From the NCBI RefSeq assembly GCF_009727055.1, contig NC_052360.1, forward strand, positions 69,092,608 to 69,156,607: 64,000 nt of DNA, in the 5' to 3' direction. Under the pieces are notes generated by a model. That model saw only the letters and a list, made by a program, of their open reading frames with translations. It was not told where the DNA came from and ran no database searches. A program made the translations under genes and the position numbers. Within the stretch, counting starts at the first letter, position 1. Each line of letters opens with the position of its first letter. The stretch comes from Benincasa hispida. Its lineage: Eukaryota > Streptophyta > Magnoliopsida > Cucurbitales > Cucurbitaceae. Shown here one piece after another: positions 23,951 to 34,682 of the stretch.

Positions 23951-25870
23951 TGCTTGCAAGAGTATGCATACTACTCATAAACGGAGAAGCTCAATATAGA
24001 AAAAGCAAGGAAGCAACATATATAGACTAAGGTGAGTATATAGGGTCCAGAGATTGATAAAGTAAAGGGCTAAACACAATATGGAAAGAATTAGTGTACT
24101 CCTCTAGGAAGTCAGATATTTCAAAAAGATCTAACGGTACACGAGGGATATTACAAAGAATACAATGCTATATAGGCATACAAGCACAGGGAATTATATA
24201 ATATAAGCATGTACAAAAAATCAAGGTATAGCTTTAGAAGCAAATAAACACCACAAAATAATAAGAAATAGACCCTAGATGAGAGACATAAAAGATACTA
24301 GAGCACCGCGAGACGAGAAGAAATTTCACAATACTCATATATGAAGAGTAGGAACACAGGTTAATCAAATGAATATGCCTATCCTGAATTGTTTCGACAT
24401 AACCTCCAAAAATTTAGAGAGTATGCGCGGGGCTCTGGGTGACAGATCTGGGTTTGAGGAATACGTATGAGAGCACTTCTTTCAAAATGCATAACAAGAG
24501 TGCGAAACAAATGGTAAAGATCACAAAATTAGTAAGAATATGCCTGTCAAATTAAAGAAGTTATGAAGAGTATTCTCTCTATTTTCTTGCAGTATATAGT
24601 GCTTCCTGCCTTTAATTGTTTCTTTCTTCTAGTAATCTAGTAGTGTAATCTACTTTGATCCATATTTAGGTTTAAGCATTGAATAGTATATGAATGAATT
24701 CAGCACTTGCTGGCTAAAATACTGAGCGTCATCTGTCAATATAAAACTAGGTAGGGCGTTGCAGCGCTCTCGTGGCTCGCCTTCTATCGTAATCTTTAAC
24801 CGATTATTCGTCTGGGTTGAGAAATACATAGATTATACATTGCTAATAATATTAATTTGTTGATGAGAGAGTAAAGAAGATAACCGCACAAATCAATATC
24901 TATAAAATTATTTTTAACGTATAAGCTGTCAGGCAGGTAAGCAAGGGGTTGGCGAAGTTGAGACCTAGCGAACCTTACATGCGCGATCTTACTAACACAC
25001 TAGTGCTTGATGCGATAACCACATGTTGATGCTGAGAGGTTCATAGGACAGTAAAGCTATATCACATACATCAAACACTCACAATACTCCAACTTTATGG
25101 CTGATAAGTCACATGTCTTCATAAATTCACCAATGCGAACATTTGAGAGAATAGGAGTACCACAAACATCTTAGGAGTGGAAGAATAGATGAGAGTCTAT
25201 CAAGTGGAGTGAAGGGGAAGAATTGACATGGTCTTTTGTGAAAAGATCCGTGTGTGTGGGCAAGAAAGCGTTAATGAAGGCAGTCCGCAAATATTGTACA
25301 ATGTTGAGATGCGAGATTTTTAAAGTGCTATTGCAAATAATAGAATAGAGTAAGAAGTATGTTGCTGATAAGAGCTTGCGCTTGATGCACATTGGAAAAA
25401 AAAAATACAACATGCTTTAAGAAAGCGTAAAAAGGAATTAGGGTTTTGATAAACTAACCCACCAGAGAGGAACAGACCTACCAGTCAAGGGGTCCTGGTA
25501 TTTGGTCTTGCGGATTGATTAGTTCTTTGTTTTTTCTTCCTTTATCTTTTCCCTGCTTCTTTGCTTTGGCTACTGTGGGACATTATCGATAAAACGCCGG
25601 TTAAGTTGAAGTTCAGGGAAGTGAGGAAAGTCTTGAGGCATTCTCAAGATCTTTCTGTTGATGAGACCTGGACTTCTGGCATTGGCTCTTCTTTCAATAC
25701 CTACACCCATAGAGAGGCATAAGCTCGAAACCGTCCAAGGAAAGAAATACTGGCCTCTCACACGCCCCAATCAACCTCGAATTTGCTTTCGTCTTGCCCC
25801 GTCGTACAGCAAAGTCACCGAATCTTCACAAAATCCTAATTAACTCACGATCGCATATGGCGAGAATTCT
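23951..25870 (-). pseudogene. Noisy minus-strand copy of the aORF C-terminal half and 3' region
   Basis: Collinear with 26300-27494: the 3' region at 23951-24250, the aORF stop/PPT zone near 24410 (CCAAAAATTTAGAG), then up to the best preserved part at 25550-25860. That part encodes 'MGRVRGQYFFPWTVSSLCLSMGVGI' split by one-base errors. It spans uninterrupted the point where the aORF breaks at 16903 and 27494. Insertions are dense, as in unpolished long reads, and the block ends at the 25-N gap. It may be a duplicate of the sequence right of the gap rather than a real second copy. Confidence 0.6.
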
Positions 25871-25880
25871 CCATAAATTC

Positions 25881-25905
25881 NNNNNNNNNNNNNNNNNNNN
25901 NNNNN
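25881..25905. other. Assembly gap, 25 N
   Basis: Exactly 25 N, likely a fixed-size placeholder. The sequences on its two sides carry the same content in the same order and orientation (ATT/TTG repeats, then aORF tail), so the gap may not represent missing sequence. Confidence 0.95.
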
Positions 25906-26244
25906 TTTATATTTTATTTATTTTGTGATTATTTTATTTTTTTATTAGATATTAATAATATTATTGTATGATTATGATTGAATTATATATATGATTCATT
26001 ATGGTGTCTTATTATGAATTGTTATTATGATATATTATGTTATTTGTTTGTTTTATTATGAATTATATTATGATTATTATTGTTATTTATTATGATATGT
26101 TATTTGATTATGATTATTTTATGATTATTATTATTATTATTTGATTATATGTATTATATTATATATTTATTATTATTATTATTATTAATATTATGTTTGT
26201 TGTTGTGTTATTATGTTGTTGTTGTTGTTATTATTATTATTATG

Positions 26245-26280
<36 letters not shown>

Positions 26281-26294
26281 GTTGTTTGCTGCTA
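25906..26294. repeat. AT-rich (ATT)n and (TTG)n microsatellites
   Basis: ATT/ATG repeats from 25906, then an (ATT)n run about 26165-26185 and a (GTT)n run about 26245-26281. A short Leu/Val open frame here is only translated repeat. Confidence 0.85.
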
Positions 26295-26639
26295 TGAATT
26301 ATCTAAGTGTTAGTCAGAAAGTGCAAAGTGTAAGAAATGTTGCTAAGAGTATGCATACTACTCATCATGGAAGCTCAATTAATAACGCAAAATAAAAGAC
26401 AAGGAGTATCGCAATGATGATAAGTAAAGAGGCTAACACATATGGAAAAGAATAGTTACCTCAGTTGTATTTAAAATTAACTAAGTATACAAAGAATTAC
26501 AATCATTGCAACACAAAATTTAAGCATGTACAAAAAATCAAGGTATAGCTTAGAAGCAAATAAAAAAAAAATAGTAATGAATGAAATAAAAGAATTGGCC
26601 GCAACGAAAAATTTCAGATTTATTGAGAAGGTGGCCACA

Positions 26640-27494
26640 CCCCCAAATTTAGAGTTGCGGCGGGGCTCTGGAGGAGGATTTTGGGGAGGAACTTGAGGAG
26701 CTCTTCCAAATGCAGAGGCCGCCATGGGACCATGTAAATATGCTGTCAAAAAGTTAAATATTCATGGTTGCGCTCCGCCAATTGTCTCTAGTTCAGGTGG
26801 ATCATGAAAATATTGCATTGAATATTGATCAGCACTTGCCGCGTCATCGCAAATACTGCGTTGCACCTCTGCGTGGCTCTCTTGTAACTCCATTATTCGT
26901 TGGTAGAATAATTCTTGTTGATGAGAGAGAAGAGAACGCATCTCTTACTAGGGTCCAGCAGCAAGGTTGCGGTGGTGGATGCGCCTACGATGTTTGACCA
27001 TCAATGGTTGAGGTTGAGCAGAAGTGCCTTCACCCAAACCATGTGGGTCGTCAACATGCAGCGATGGAAGAGAAAACTGTGGTGGAGATGGAGGGGAGGA
27101 AGATGCTGCTGGAGTGTGTTGGGGTGAATCGGGAGCAAGGAGGAGATTTGTAAAGTGTTCAGAGAGTGGGAAAGATTGTTTGTTAGGTGGGCTTGGAGGG
27201 CGAATAAACTAAAGGTAAGGGGGTCCAATGGTATTTGGTCTGCGTGATTTGTTCTTGGAATTTTTTCTTGCCTTTATTCTTTTCCCTTGCTTCTTGGCTT
27301 TTGGTCTTTTTTTTTTTTTATACAATTTTTTTTTTTTTTTTTTTTTTAAGTGTGCACATTCAAATCGATAAAACGCCGTTTAAGTTGAAGTTCAGGGAAG
27401 TGAGGAAAGTCCTTGAGAAGCATTCTCAAGATCTTTCTGTTTGATGAAGACCTGGACTTTCTTTGCGCTTGGCTCTTCTTCAATACCTACACCA
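26640..27494 (-). pseudogene. aORF C-terminal half, minus strand, truncated
   Basis: Read on minus it starts at 27494 with TATGGTGTAGG, exactly where the + fragment at 16903 breaks (...CTCTATGG). It continues through 'LPELQLKRRFID', a T-rich intrusion (27309-27349 on +), a Pro/Leu-rich stretch (27001-27228) and the tail with 'AERNHEYLTF' to the PPT-like motif at 26640-26652. Several frameshifts. The 3' non-coding region follows down to 26295. Read with the 15717-16903 chimera it makes one aORF split by an inversion. Confidence 0.8.
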
Positions 27495-28539
27495 TACTTA
27501 GTCATGTGGATTAGGGATATGAAGCATGTAGCAACCCACCGAGAGGTGTGCGTTGTGTGAGTGTGTGTGTAATCTTATTTTCTTAGTGTGAAGCTACTAC
27601 AACGTCTGTCTATAGGCGAACGCATTGCTTGTCTATGAGTAAAGTCAGCAATGTATGCGTTGTTCACTAAAGATAGGAATAATCTTGCGTCAACCAAGTT
27701 CATGCATTTGTCTTGTTTTATGTTGTACCCAACACCCCTTTAGAGCTACTCGAGAGAGAGTCTAAAAAAAGAACCTAATGACTCGAGAGAGCTAGGTTAG
27801 AATCTAAACTCGAGAGAGCGAGATTAGATCGGCATAAGCAAGAGATAGAGACTTAGAGATAAGGTCTATTTGTCAACACTGCATCGCATGCACCATAGGA
27901 ATAGGTATGATATTATGTGGTCACCTTATTTGTGTGTGTGTCACTTTGTCATCGCATAGATGAGAATAGAGGTTTATATGTAGGTCCTATGGACTTATCA
28001 CACATATCGCATGCGTTCTAGCATTAGAAGTCATAGCATTCCCACCGAGAGGTGGTTTACTATTGTATGTGTGTTGCATGATCGCATGGCTTGTGTTGAC
28101 TAAGGTTACCCTTGCGGTCACTCTTAAGGGTTGCAATGAAATCATCTCCGCATTTTATCTATTTTCCCATACATTTATTTCATGTCAAGGTTTGTCATAT
28201 CTCTACCTTTCATGCATATTCTCATTGTGTTGTCTATTAGATAGAAGCAGGAGTAGGATTAACTTAGCAACCTCCCTTCAATTCTTTTATTTAAACCGCC
28301 GTATGCACATCACCGCATACATATAGCTACAAGTCCCTGTGTTCGACCTCGAATTACCCGAGAAACTTGTATTCGCGTTATACTTGGCATGAGCGCAAGA
28401 AAACTTGTGGCAAAACACATGGTCATCGCATACATTCATTAACGCATTATCATTCCAACGCATGACCATCGACGCATGACTTAGGAACATGCATCGGCGT
28501 CCACGGGATTTTAGTTGTCGAGTAAAGTTGACTTCTAAT
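27495..28539 (+). mobile_element. LTR-3, 3' part, and a short internal stretch
   Basis: 27495-27735 is the reverse complement of 48640-48910. It continues through CTCGAGAGA repeats into a U5 box (CCCTGTGTTCGACCTCG, about 28337-28353) and ends near 28490. A possible degenerate primer site (CGGCGTCCACGGGA) follows at about 28495, weakly supported. The left edge at 27494/27495 is the break with the aORF fragment. Confidence 0.6.
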
Positions 28540-29560
28540 TTCCCACTGAGGCGTTATTTTATGAATGGAAATATGGATGATATGGATTGATGGATTGCAT
28601 TGTGCACTCAAGTTTCCCCAGCGGAATTCAAGTGTAAATTCCTTTGAGTTTTCTAGTAAGTTCAGGGTCGAACATAGGGACTTGTGGAAATAGTTGCGTT
28701 GGTAATATTTATGAAAACTTTGTGGTAACCAAGTAAGTAAATAAAGTGTGGGTATATTGTTGTGTTGATGAAAAAGAAGTAAATAAAGGCAGCGGATTTG
28801 AGAAAGATAGTTGCATTGATAGATGCAATGAGTATGCGATGAATAGGTTGAGAAGATCTTTAGCTAGTGTTACTCGGGAATGCGTCAAACTTTGCGATCA
28901 TGTTACAACCATGCACAACAAGTCATTTCCCAATGTAAATGCGATGCTCCTAAGTCTAAGACGCACGAGTTGAATGCAAAATGTCCATAGAGCTTATCTC
29001 TAAGTCTCTACTCTTGTCCTATGCGTTGATGCAAAATGCATGAAAGCAAGGTGACCGCATACAATCATATCTTATTGCTAAGATACATGCGATGCGTTAA
29101 TAACAAATAGTGCTCATTCCTAAGCGCCTATCTCCCGTTTATGTGTTCTAATCTAGTTATTCCAAACCTAGATACTGACCTGACCTTCCTAAGTCTAGAT
29201 CCTATCTTTAGACTATCCTCCCGAGTATCTCTAATAGACGAATGAAGCGTACATAAATAAGATAATCGCAAAGAATGAAGATTCCCTCGTTATGCTAGCT
29301 AATTACTTCTCAACCCATTCAACTAATTTAGCTACTCATGCATAAATGACAGAAAGTGAACAAATATAGAGAAAGAAATTCCATTCTTATAAATGAGTTG
29401 AGTACAAAATGACAATAGAGAGTAAAGGTAGAGAGCCTGGTAGCAATTCCTTGCTAACCGAGGCTTTTTACACTGAATCTCTATTCTGATCTACAAATGT
29501 TCCCGCTTCTACAGGCTTCGGCCCTCTTTCTGTCTTGGAGCTTCCGGTGCTTTCCCTGGG
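28540..29560 (-). mobile_element. LTR-2, 3' part, minus strand
   Basis: Collinear with 12911-13910: starts TGAGGCGTTATTTTATG, then the GGTAACCAA, CTAAGTCT and CTGCTT-type segments. It is broken at about 29560 by an LTR-1 piece and resumes near 30520. About 190 bp of LTR-2 seem lost at the junction. Confidence 0.7.
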
Positions 29561-30440
29561 GTAAATAGCGAGAATTAAGCGAGTGAGTTAATCTGTGTCA
29601 AGGAATCAATAAAGTTTAGCTAAAGCATGCTCGACGGCATCTTCACTTTTGAGAGCAGAAGTGAAGATGTTATTCCACCTATTGAGAGAAGGTTGGAAGA
29701 ATACGTTAACTAAAGCTAGAAGTATTTCCAGAGATGGAAACAACCTTGCGTTCATCACGTTCATCTTTGTTTCACCATAGACGTATGGGAACGCGGCCGA
29801 TCACTGAGAGGTGTATTGCCAAGGGAAAGCGGAACCTTTAGATGCGTCCTTACACGATTGACGAACTTGCGATGTTTTACTCTTTACTCTTTCTCTTTTT
29901 GCTTCATTCATAAGACTTGTCATCAGCGACATTCATCGATCTATCTTTTGTACAACTTCATTAAGCCAGTCCTCGACCCATGTATCACATATCACATATC
30001 ATGTCTCATAGTAGTTTAGAATTTACTTTAATCAACCGATCTTTACTTTTCAACGCATTTTACTTTATCAACGCATTTTACTTATCAATTTAGACAATTT
30101 ATATTTCTATACAAACCAAAATTCTTTATTCATTATTACAACCGGTCGCATGTATCACATAAGTATCGCATTTTAACGAAAACAATCCCCGTGTTCGACC
30201 TCGGATCACTCTGAGAAACTTGATTGGAATTATACTTGGTTTCAGCGTAAGGAAACTTGTGACATGCACTACTTCATCGCATATTACGAACATATCACTA
30301 TCAACGCATACACTTAGAATGTAGTATCGCATAAAATGTCTTTATCGCAAAAATACTTGACCGCATATAGCACATCATTCATTTCATTCATAAGCCATGC
30401 GTTGGAGTTAGATAAAGACTAAATTTCAGTCATCAAGTTA
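29561..30440 (+). mobile_element. LTR-1, R-U5 part, plus strand
   Basis: Matches LTR-1 from AGCGAGTGAGTTAATC onward, including the GTGTTCGACCTCGGATCA box at about 30190-30207. It ends CATCA, AGTTA, then a decayed primer site. This is the ordinary LTR-1 end, without the extension seen at 42987 and 39747. Confidence 0.75.
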
Positions 30441-30460
30441 TGGCACCATTGGCTGGGGAC
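30441..30460 (+). promoter_or_regulatory. Decayed tRNA-Asp-type primer binding site
   Basis: TGGCACCATTGGCTGGGGAC resembles the complement of the plant tRNA-Asp 3' end (TGGCGCCGTTGCCGGGGA, from memory) with substitutions and one inserted base. It follows the LTR-1 end by the short AGTTA spacer. The adjoining internal region is lost. Confidence 0.65.
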
Positions 30461-30948
30461 ATGAGCTTGTAGAAATTAATCTATCAATAATAGTGCATGT
30501 ATAATAAAGAATTATAAAATTTCAGTTACAATGGGACAACTTTAATTCTTAACTGATGCGCCGGATAATTGTCCGATAAAGCTGATGTACTTCGTGACCG
30601 TTATCGACTGTCAACTTAATTTGGATCCGACTGCCGTCAGCTTTCTATCCTCAGCGCTCTTAATTATCCTTTCACTCGGATGCGCCAACCATGTTGTGCT
30701 GACCAAGTTGTGGTGATTCTTCTTAGGCAAATGTTTGCGAGCACGATCAATGCAAAGTTTTTCGGTGAAGTTGCGCTCGACTAATGTATTCCTATGATCG
30801 CAATCTCTGCATTGCGTTAACGCATATTCTGCACAAAAATGTAAAGATCAACTGCTCTAATGCACTGGATGCATGCGACCGCAATATTATAGAATTTATG
30901 CTTAATGGACGCAATTTAACATATTTCATCAATGCAATCCAATATTGT

Positions 30949-30980
<32 letters not shown>

Positions 30981-31005
30981 TTAACATATTTCATCAATGT
31001 AATAA
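30461..31005 (-). mobile_element. LTR-2, U3 part, minus strand, with an (AAT)10 repeat
   Basis: From about 30520 it matches 14110-14560. Near the tip, (AAT)10 at 30951-30980 lies between two exact 19-bp copies of TTAACATATTTCATCAATG (30916-30934 and 30981-30999). The LTR end itself is missing, cut at about 31005. Confidence 0.65.
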
Positions 31006-31835
31006 CGTCGCATGCGACAATCGATCAAGAGCTAAGTGATTAATGCAATTTCAATCGCATGTGGTAATAAAAAACAACACTGCATACGGGTAAACGATCG
31101 AAGATGTGAACAGAAACGCAAAAGCGGAGGATTTTGACGCGTGTACAGCTGACCATTGTGCACTTATGAAGGGATTGATTACGTAACAGAAGGAATATTC
31201 ACTCCACCATTTTTGAAACTTCATTAACAATATAGTGGGGACCACAGTGCACAGATTCAAAGCTTAGCCTATAAATATCTCCGCCCATTCCATTGAGAAA
31301 TTATGCTTGAATACAGAGAAAAGTGTATATACTGATCTGAGAGAGAGACTGGTTGAGCGACTAATAAGAGTAGATCTAGGAAGAATTAAGAGACAAATGC
31401 GAGAGATGAGTCTCAGGGCAAGAATCCTTTCGAACCCTGCCATTGAAGCTCTGTACAAAGGTCACTTATACCGGACGAGCAAGCCTGAGATGGAAGCTCT
31501 TCTTTTCATCCACTCCACACGCCGGCAAGCAATTCCACCGTCTAGATCTATGACATTGACACTCTTCTGTATTTGTTTCTATCTCTTTTCATCACTTGTA
31601 CTCATCTTCTTAGTCTATCATTCACACCATGTATCAGATGCTTAGTTCTATAATTAAATGTTATGATCATTTTCATCTCCATCTCTTTGCCTATTTCCGT
31701 TCATCCATATTTCACTTTCTCCACGATGTTTTCTTAATCCCTTGGATAATTAGCAATAATTGAGAATATGAATTCATTGGGTTAAGGAAATAATTATATT
31801 TAGTCAAGGCATGCTAGACGGCATCTTCACATGTG
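31006..31835 (+). mobile_element. LTR-1, U3-R part, plus strand
   Basis: Starts inside U3 (TCGCATGCGACAATCGATC). It has the TATA box CCTATAAATATC (31268-31279), the AAGCCTGAGA.GGAAGCTCTTC segment and GGCATGCTAGACGGCATCTTCAC, then stops at about 31835 where a chromovirus tail begins. The 112-codon open frame here is not a recognisable protein. Confidence 0.7.
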
Positions 31836-32164
31836 TTGCAAGCACAACCGGTTGAGCTGAAAGAAGACTTGAGTTATAAAGAGGAAGCGGTTCAGATCCT
31901 TGACATAAAGGAGCAAGTTTTGAGGAACAAAATGATCCCACTCGTGAAGGTCCTTTGAAGACATCACGGAGTGGAGGAGTCAACCTGAGAGTCAGAAGAC
32001 CAAATGAGGAAGAGTTACCCAACACTCTTCACCTAAGGACTTCTAAATTTCGAGGACGAAATNAACCTGAGAGTCAGAAGACCAAATGAGGAAGAGTTAC
32101 CCAACACTCTTCACCTAAGGACTTCTAAATTTCGAGGACGAAATTTCATAAGGGGGAGGTAAGT
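31836..32164 (+). pseudogene. pol: Chromovirus (Tekay/Del-like) integrase chromodomain tail
   Basis: Translation gives 'LKEDLSYKEEAVQILDIKEQ', 'KMIPLVKVL', 'ESEDQMRKSYPTLF' and 'NFEDEI', the end of a gypsy integrase with chromodomain, which steers insertion to marked chromatin. Two Trp codons are TGA. A PPT-like ATAAGGGGGAGG follows, then the LTR at 32165. The single N at 32063 and the duplicated 81 bp are probably an assembly fault and break the reading. Confidence 0.85.
31982..32144. repeat. Exact 81-bp tandem duplication around a single N
   Basis: 31982-32062 and 32064-32144 are identical, separated by one N at 32063. The second copy continues naturally into the PPT and LTR. This is what two overlapping contig ends joined without merging would look like. 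Confidence 0.9.
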
Positions 32165-33948
32165 TGTAAACCCGAGACTTTCCTTGGATTATTTACTCTT
32201 GTCATATATTGTAGGATGTTGGATTTAAGTTATTGTTGTTCCATTGTTGAAGAAAAATAGCAGAGCTTTTGGTTGAGGTTGTCTTTGATAATTTTGGAAT
32301 TTATTAATAAAGAAAAGAAAAGAAAGGAAATAAAGAAAAAAAAAAAAGAAAATTAAAGGAAATGGGAACCCATTCGGTGCTTAATGGTATAAAGTGAGAA
32401 CCCACCACCACCTAACTCATTTCAGCCCATTTCTCCATCATTTCCCATCAGATTTTCAGAGAATTTCGAGAGAGAGTGTAAAGAAAGAGGAAGAAGAAGC
32501 TTGCTGTAGGTTGGAGGTTGAAGAAGGGAGGAAAAAGTTCATGCAAGTGCAACCATAGAAGAATCTGGGTTCAACCTGCCTATCTCTAGTTTTTAAGTCG
32601 ATTTGAGCTACACAAGAAGAACTAAGAGGTGAAGCCTCACTTCCTTGAAAGTTAATCCATTTTCTAACAAATTTCATTAAGGAAGCTTGAGCTAAATCTG
32701 ATGTTAAATTTAATGGTTTTTGAAAAGGAAAACAGAGCACAGAATTTTCGTGCAAATCAGAAGGATCTCTAGTTTTCTCTGGTTTTTATAACATTCTGGG
32801 GTGTAGAGGTTGAATTAGAAGCTCAATTTGGTGTGGTTGGAAAGATTATTCAATTTCCTATAACTTATATGAAGAATTTATGAGCCAAAAATGACTAGAA
32901 GTAGGTTTAATTTCAGGAGAAATGTAGAAGGTAGCAGAGAAGCACGAATCTGTATTCACTGAGTTCGGGGGATTTCTGGAAACCTCCTTTGGGAATCTCG
33001 TTTTTATTTCTTCAGGTAAGTTGTAGAGACTTCCAAAATGAAGAGTTTGATATATAGTACATTAATTTTGGTCAAGTATTGAGGATGTTATGAGTGTTGG
33101 AATTTAGGGTATTGAATCTGGAAAATCTGGAAAAAAAAAGTGTGAAGTATGATTTTATTTCTAGAATTTAGAATTCATGAGCATGGAAAGACAAGACGAT
33201 TTATAGTTCTGATGCTCGATTTTTGTTTGTTTGATAGGCCAAGAGGAAATAGGCCGAGCCTACAGACCAGAGAGCTAGCCAAGACTGTGAGTGACAAAAC
33301 GAATTTCAAAAATGATTTCTAAACTGTAATTTATGCTTAAATATTTTACATGCTTGAATATGAACTTATGAATGATACATGATTTCTATGAATGGTTTCA
33401 AGCATAAGTTTTGAGCTTAGATTTTCTAATGAGGTTTATATACGAGCACGTGATTATTGAATTCCTAAAAAGTAGTTGAAACGATATCATTTAAAGTAAA
33501 ATATGTATCAGCGAGTACTGTTAAAAGATTTTCAGTTTTTCACGAGTAAGCTGAGTAAGCTTGAGTTTTACGAAAGATAAAGATAAGCAGACATGTTTTA
33601 ATATTTTCATGTGGTTTTCTGAGACTTTTATTGACTATATGACTGAAATATTGAGCTCGAGGCTATATGGTACTGTGTGCACATAGGTTATATTCCATTA
33701 TTGACGTTGATTGTACTCCGTGACAGCGATGCTGTCATGAGTGCTAGGCGGGCCCCACTACGACAAAGACGATGGGAATGCTGGGCAGGCCCCATTACAT
33801 CGTAGAGCTAGTAAACGTTGGTTGTACTGGGCGTGCTCTACACAACGTTGATTTGTCATGTTAGTTAAAATGTTTTATATACTTGATATGCCTTGCTAGA
33901 TTTTAATGACGTACTTGTAGAATATTTGAGAAAGGTTTTAGCGTTACA
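32165..33948 (+). mobile_element. Chromovirus LTR (LTR-6), plus strand, 3' LTR
   Basis: Starts TGTAAACCCGAG right after the PPT and ends GCGTTACA at 33948 (1784 bp). TATAAAG at 32388-32394 is a likely TATA. A repeated GCTGGGC/GGCGGGCCCC patch lies near 33750-33830, and three longer open frames have no recognisable product. The 5' part of the element is absent. Flanks: LTR-1 on the left, the gag/aORF 3' region on the right. Confidence 0.8.
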
Positions 33949-34682
33949 CTTTTATGTTTAACGCTTTGATTGAACAGATTCATACATTTAAAGGTTTATC
34001 ACGTGTTCTGATTTGTCCCACGGGTGTCATGCGAATATCCAACTACGAGCAGGTTCGTTTCACAACTAACTCTTATCAGGTGGGGGATTTTTTGAGGTTT
34101 TCCCTTGCGCTGACATTAAAGTTTTGTATGAAAATTTATTGAGAATTTTTAAAATTTTTTTTTTATAGAAAATGAACGCATTTTCTTAATGACCGCATAT
34201 TCTTGATCTTATCTGCTCAGACCTTCCCCACCCCCAAATTTAGAGATGTGCAAGGTCTTCATTACGTTGTTTGGACAGAATAGACAAACACTTAGACAAA
34301 ATTTCAAAAAGAAGGTTTGAACAGAACTTTGAAAGGTAAAAGGTAAATTACTGCTAAGCTACGAATTAACTAAGTGTTAGTTAGAATTTACAAAGTGCGG
34401 GAAATGTTTCTAAGTGTAAACATATTATACATCATGGCAGCGCAATGAATAACACAAAAGTAAAAGATCAAGAATATAAAAAATATTGACAAAGGATGAT
34501 AAAGAAAAAGGCACAGGCAAAAAGAGAGAATAAGTACTCAATTGTATTGAATATTGACTAAGTATACAAATGATTAAAAATTAACGCAATACAAAAATTT
34601 TTGGCCTATACCAAGAATCAAAGAATTTCGTTAACTTAGAAAAATAATGAATTGAAATGACCGCATAAAAATGTAAAGATTA
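33949..34682 (-). other. 3' non-coding region of the minus-strand gag/aORF element
   Basis: From about 34014 it mirrors the + copy: part of a 45-bp module (34014-34048), a PPT-like CACCCCCAAATTT (about 34229-34241) and the T/A-rich stretch up to the aORF stop. The terminal PPT and 3' LTR are missing. 33949-34013 is unassigned. Confidence 0.65.

Noticed and set aside
26213..26395. Leu/Val-rich 60-codon frame as a membrane peptide
   Set aside because: Translated (TTA/TTG)n microsatellite.
30184..30206. tRNA-like GTTCGACC sequence
   Set aside because: No acceptor, D or anticodon arm can be seen; it is a recurring LTR U5 box.
31307..31645. 112-codon + frame
   Set aside because: Spans the R-U5 part of LTR-1; other LTR-1 copies do not keep it open.
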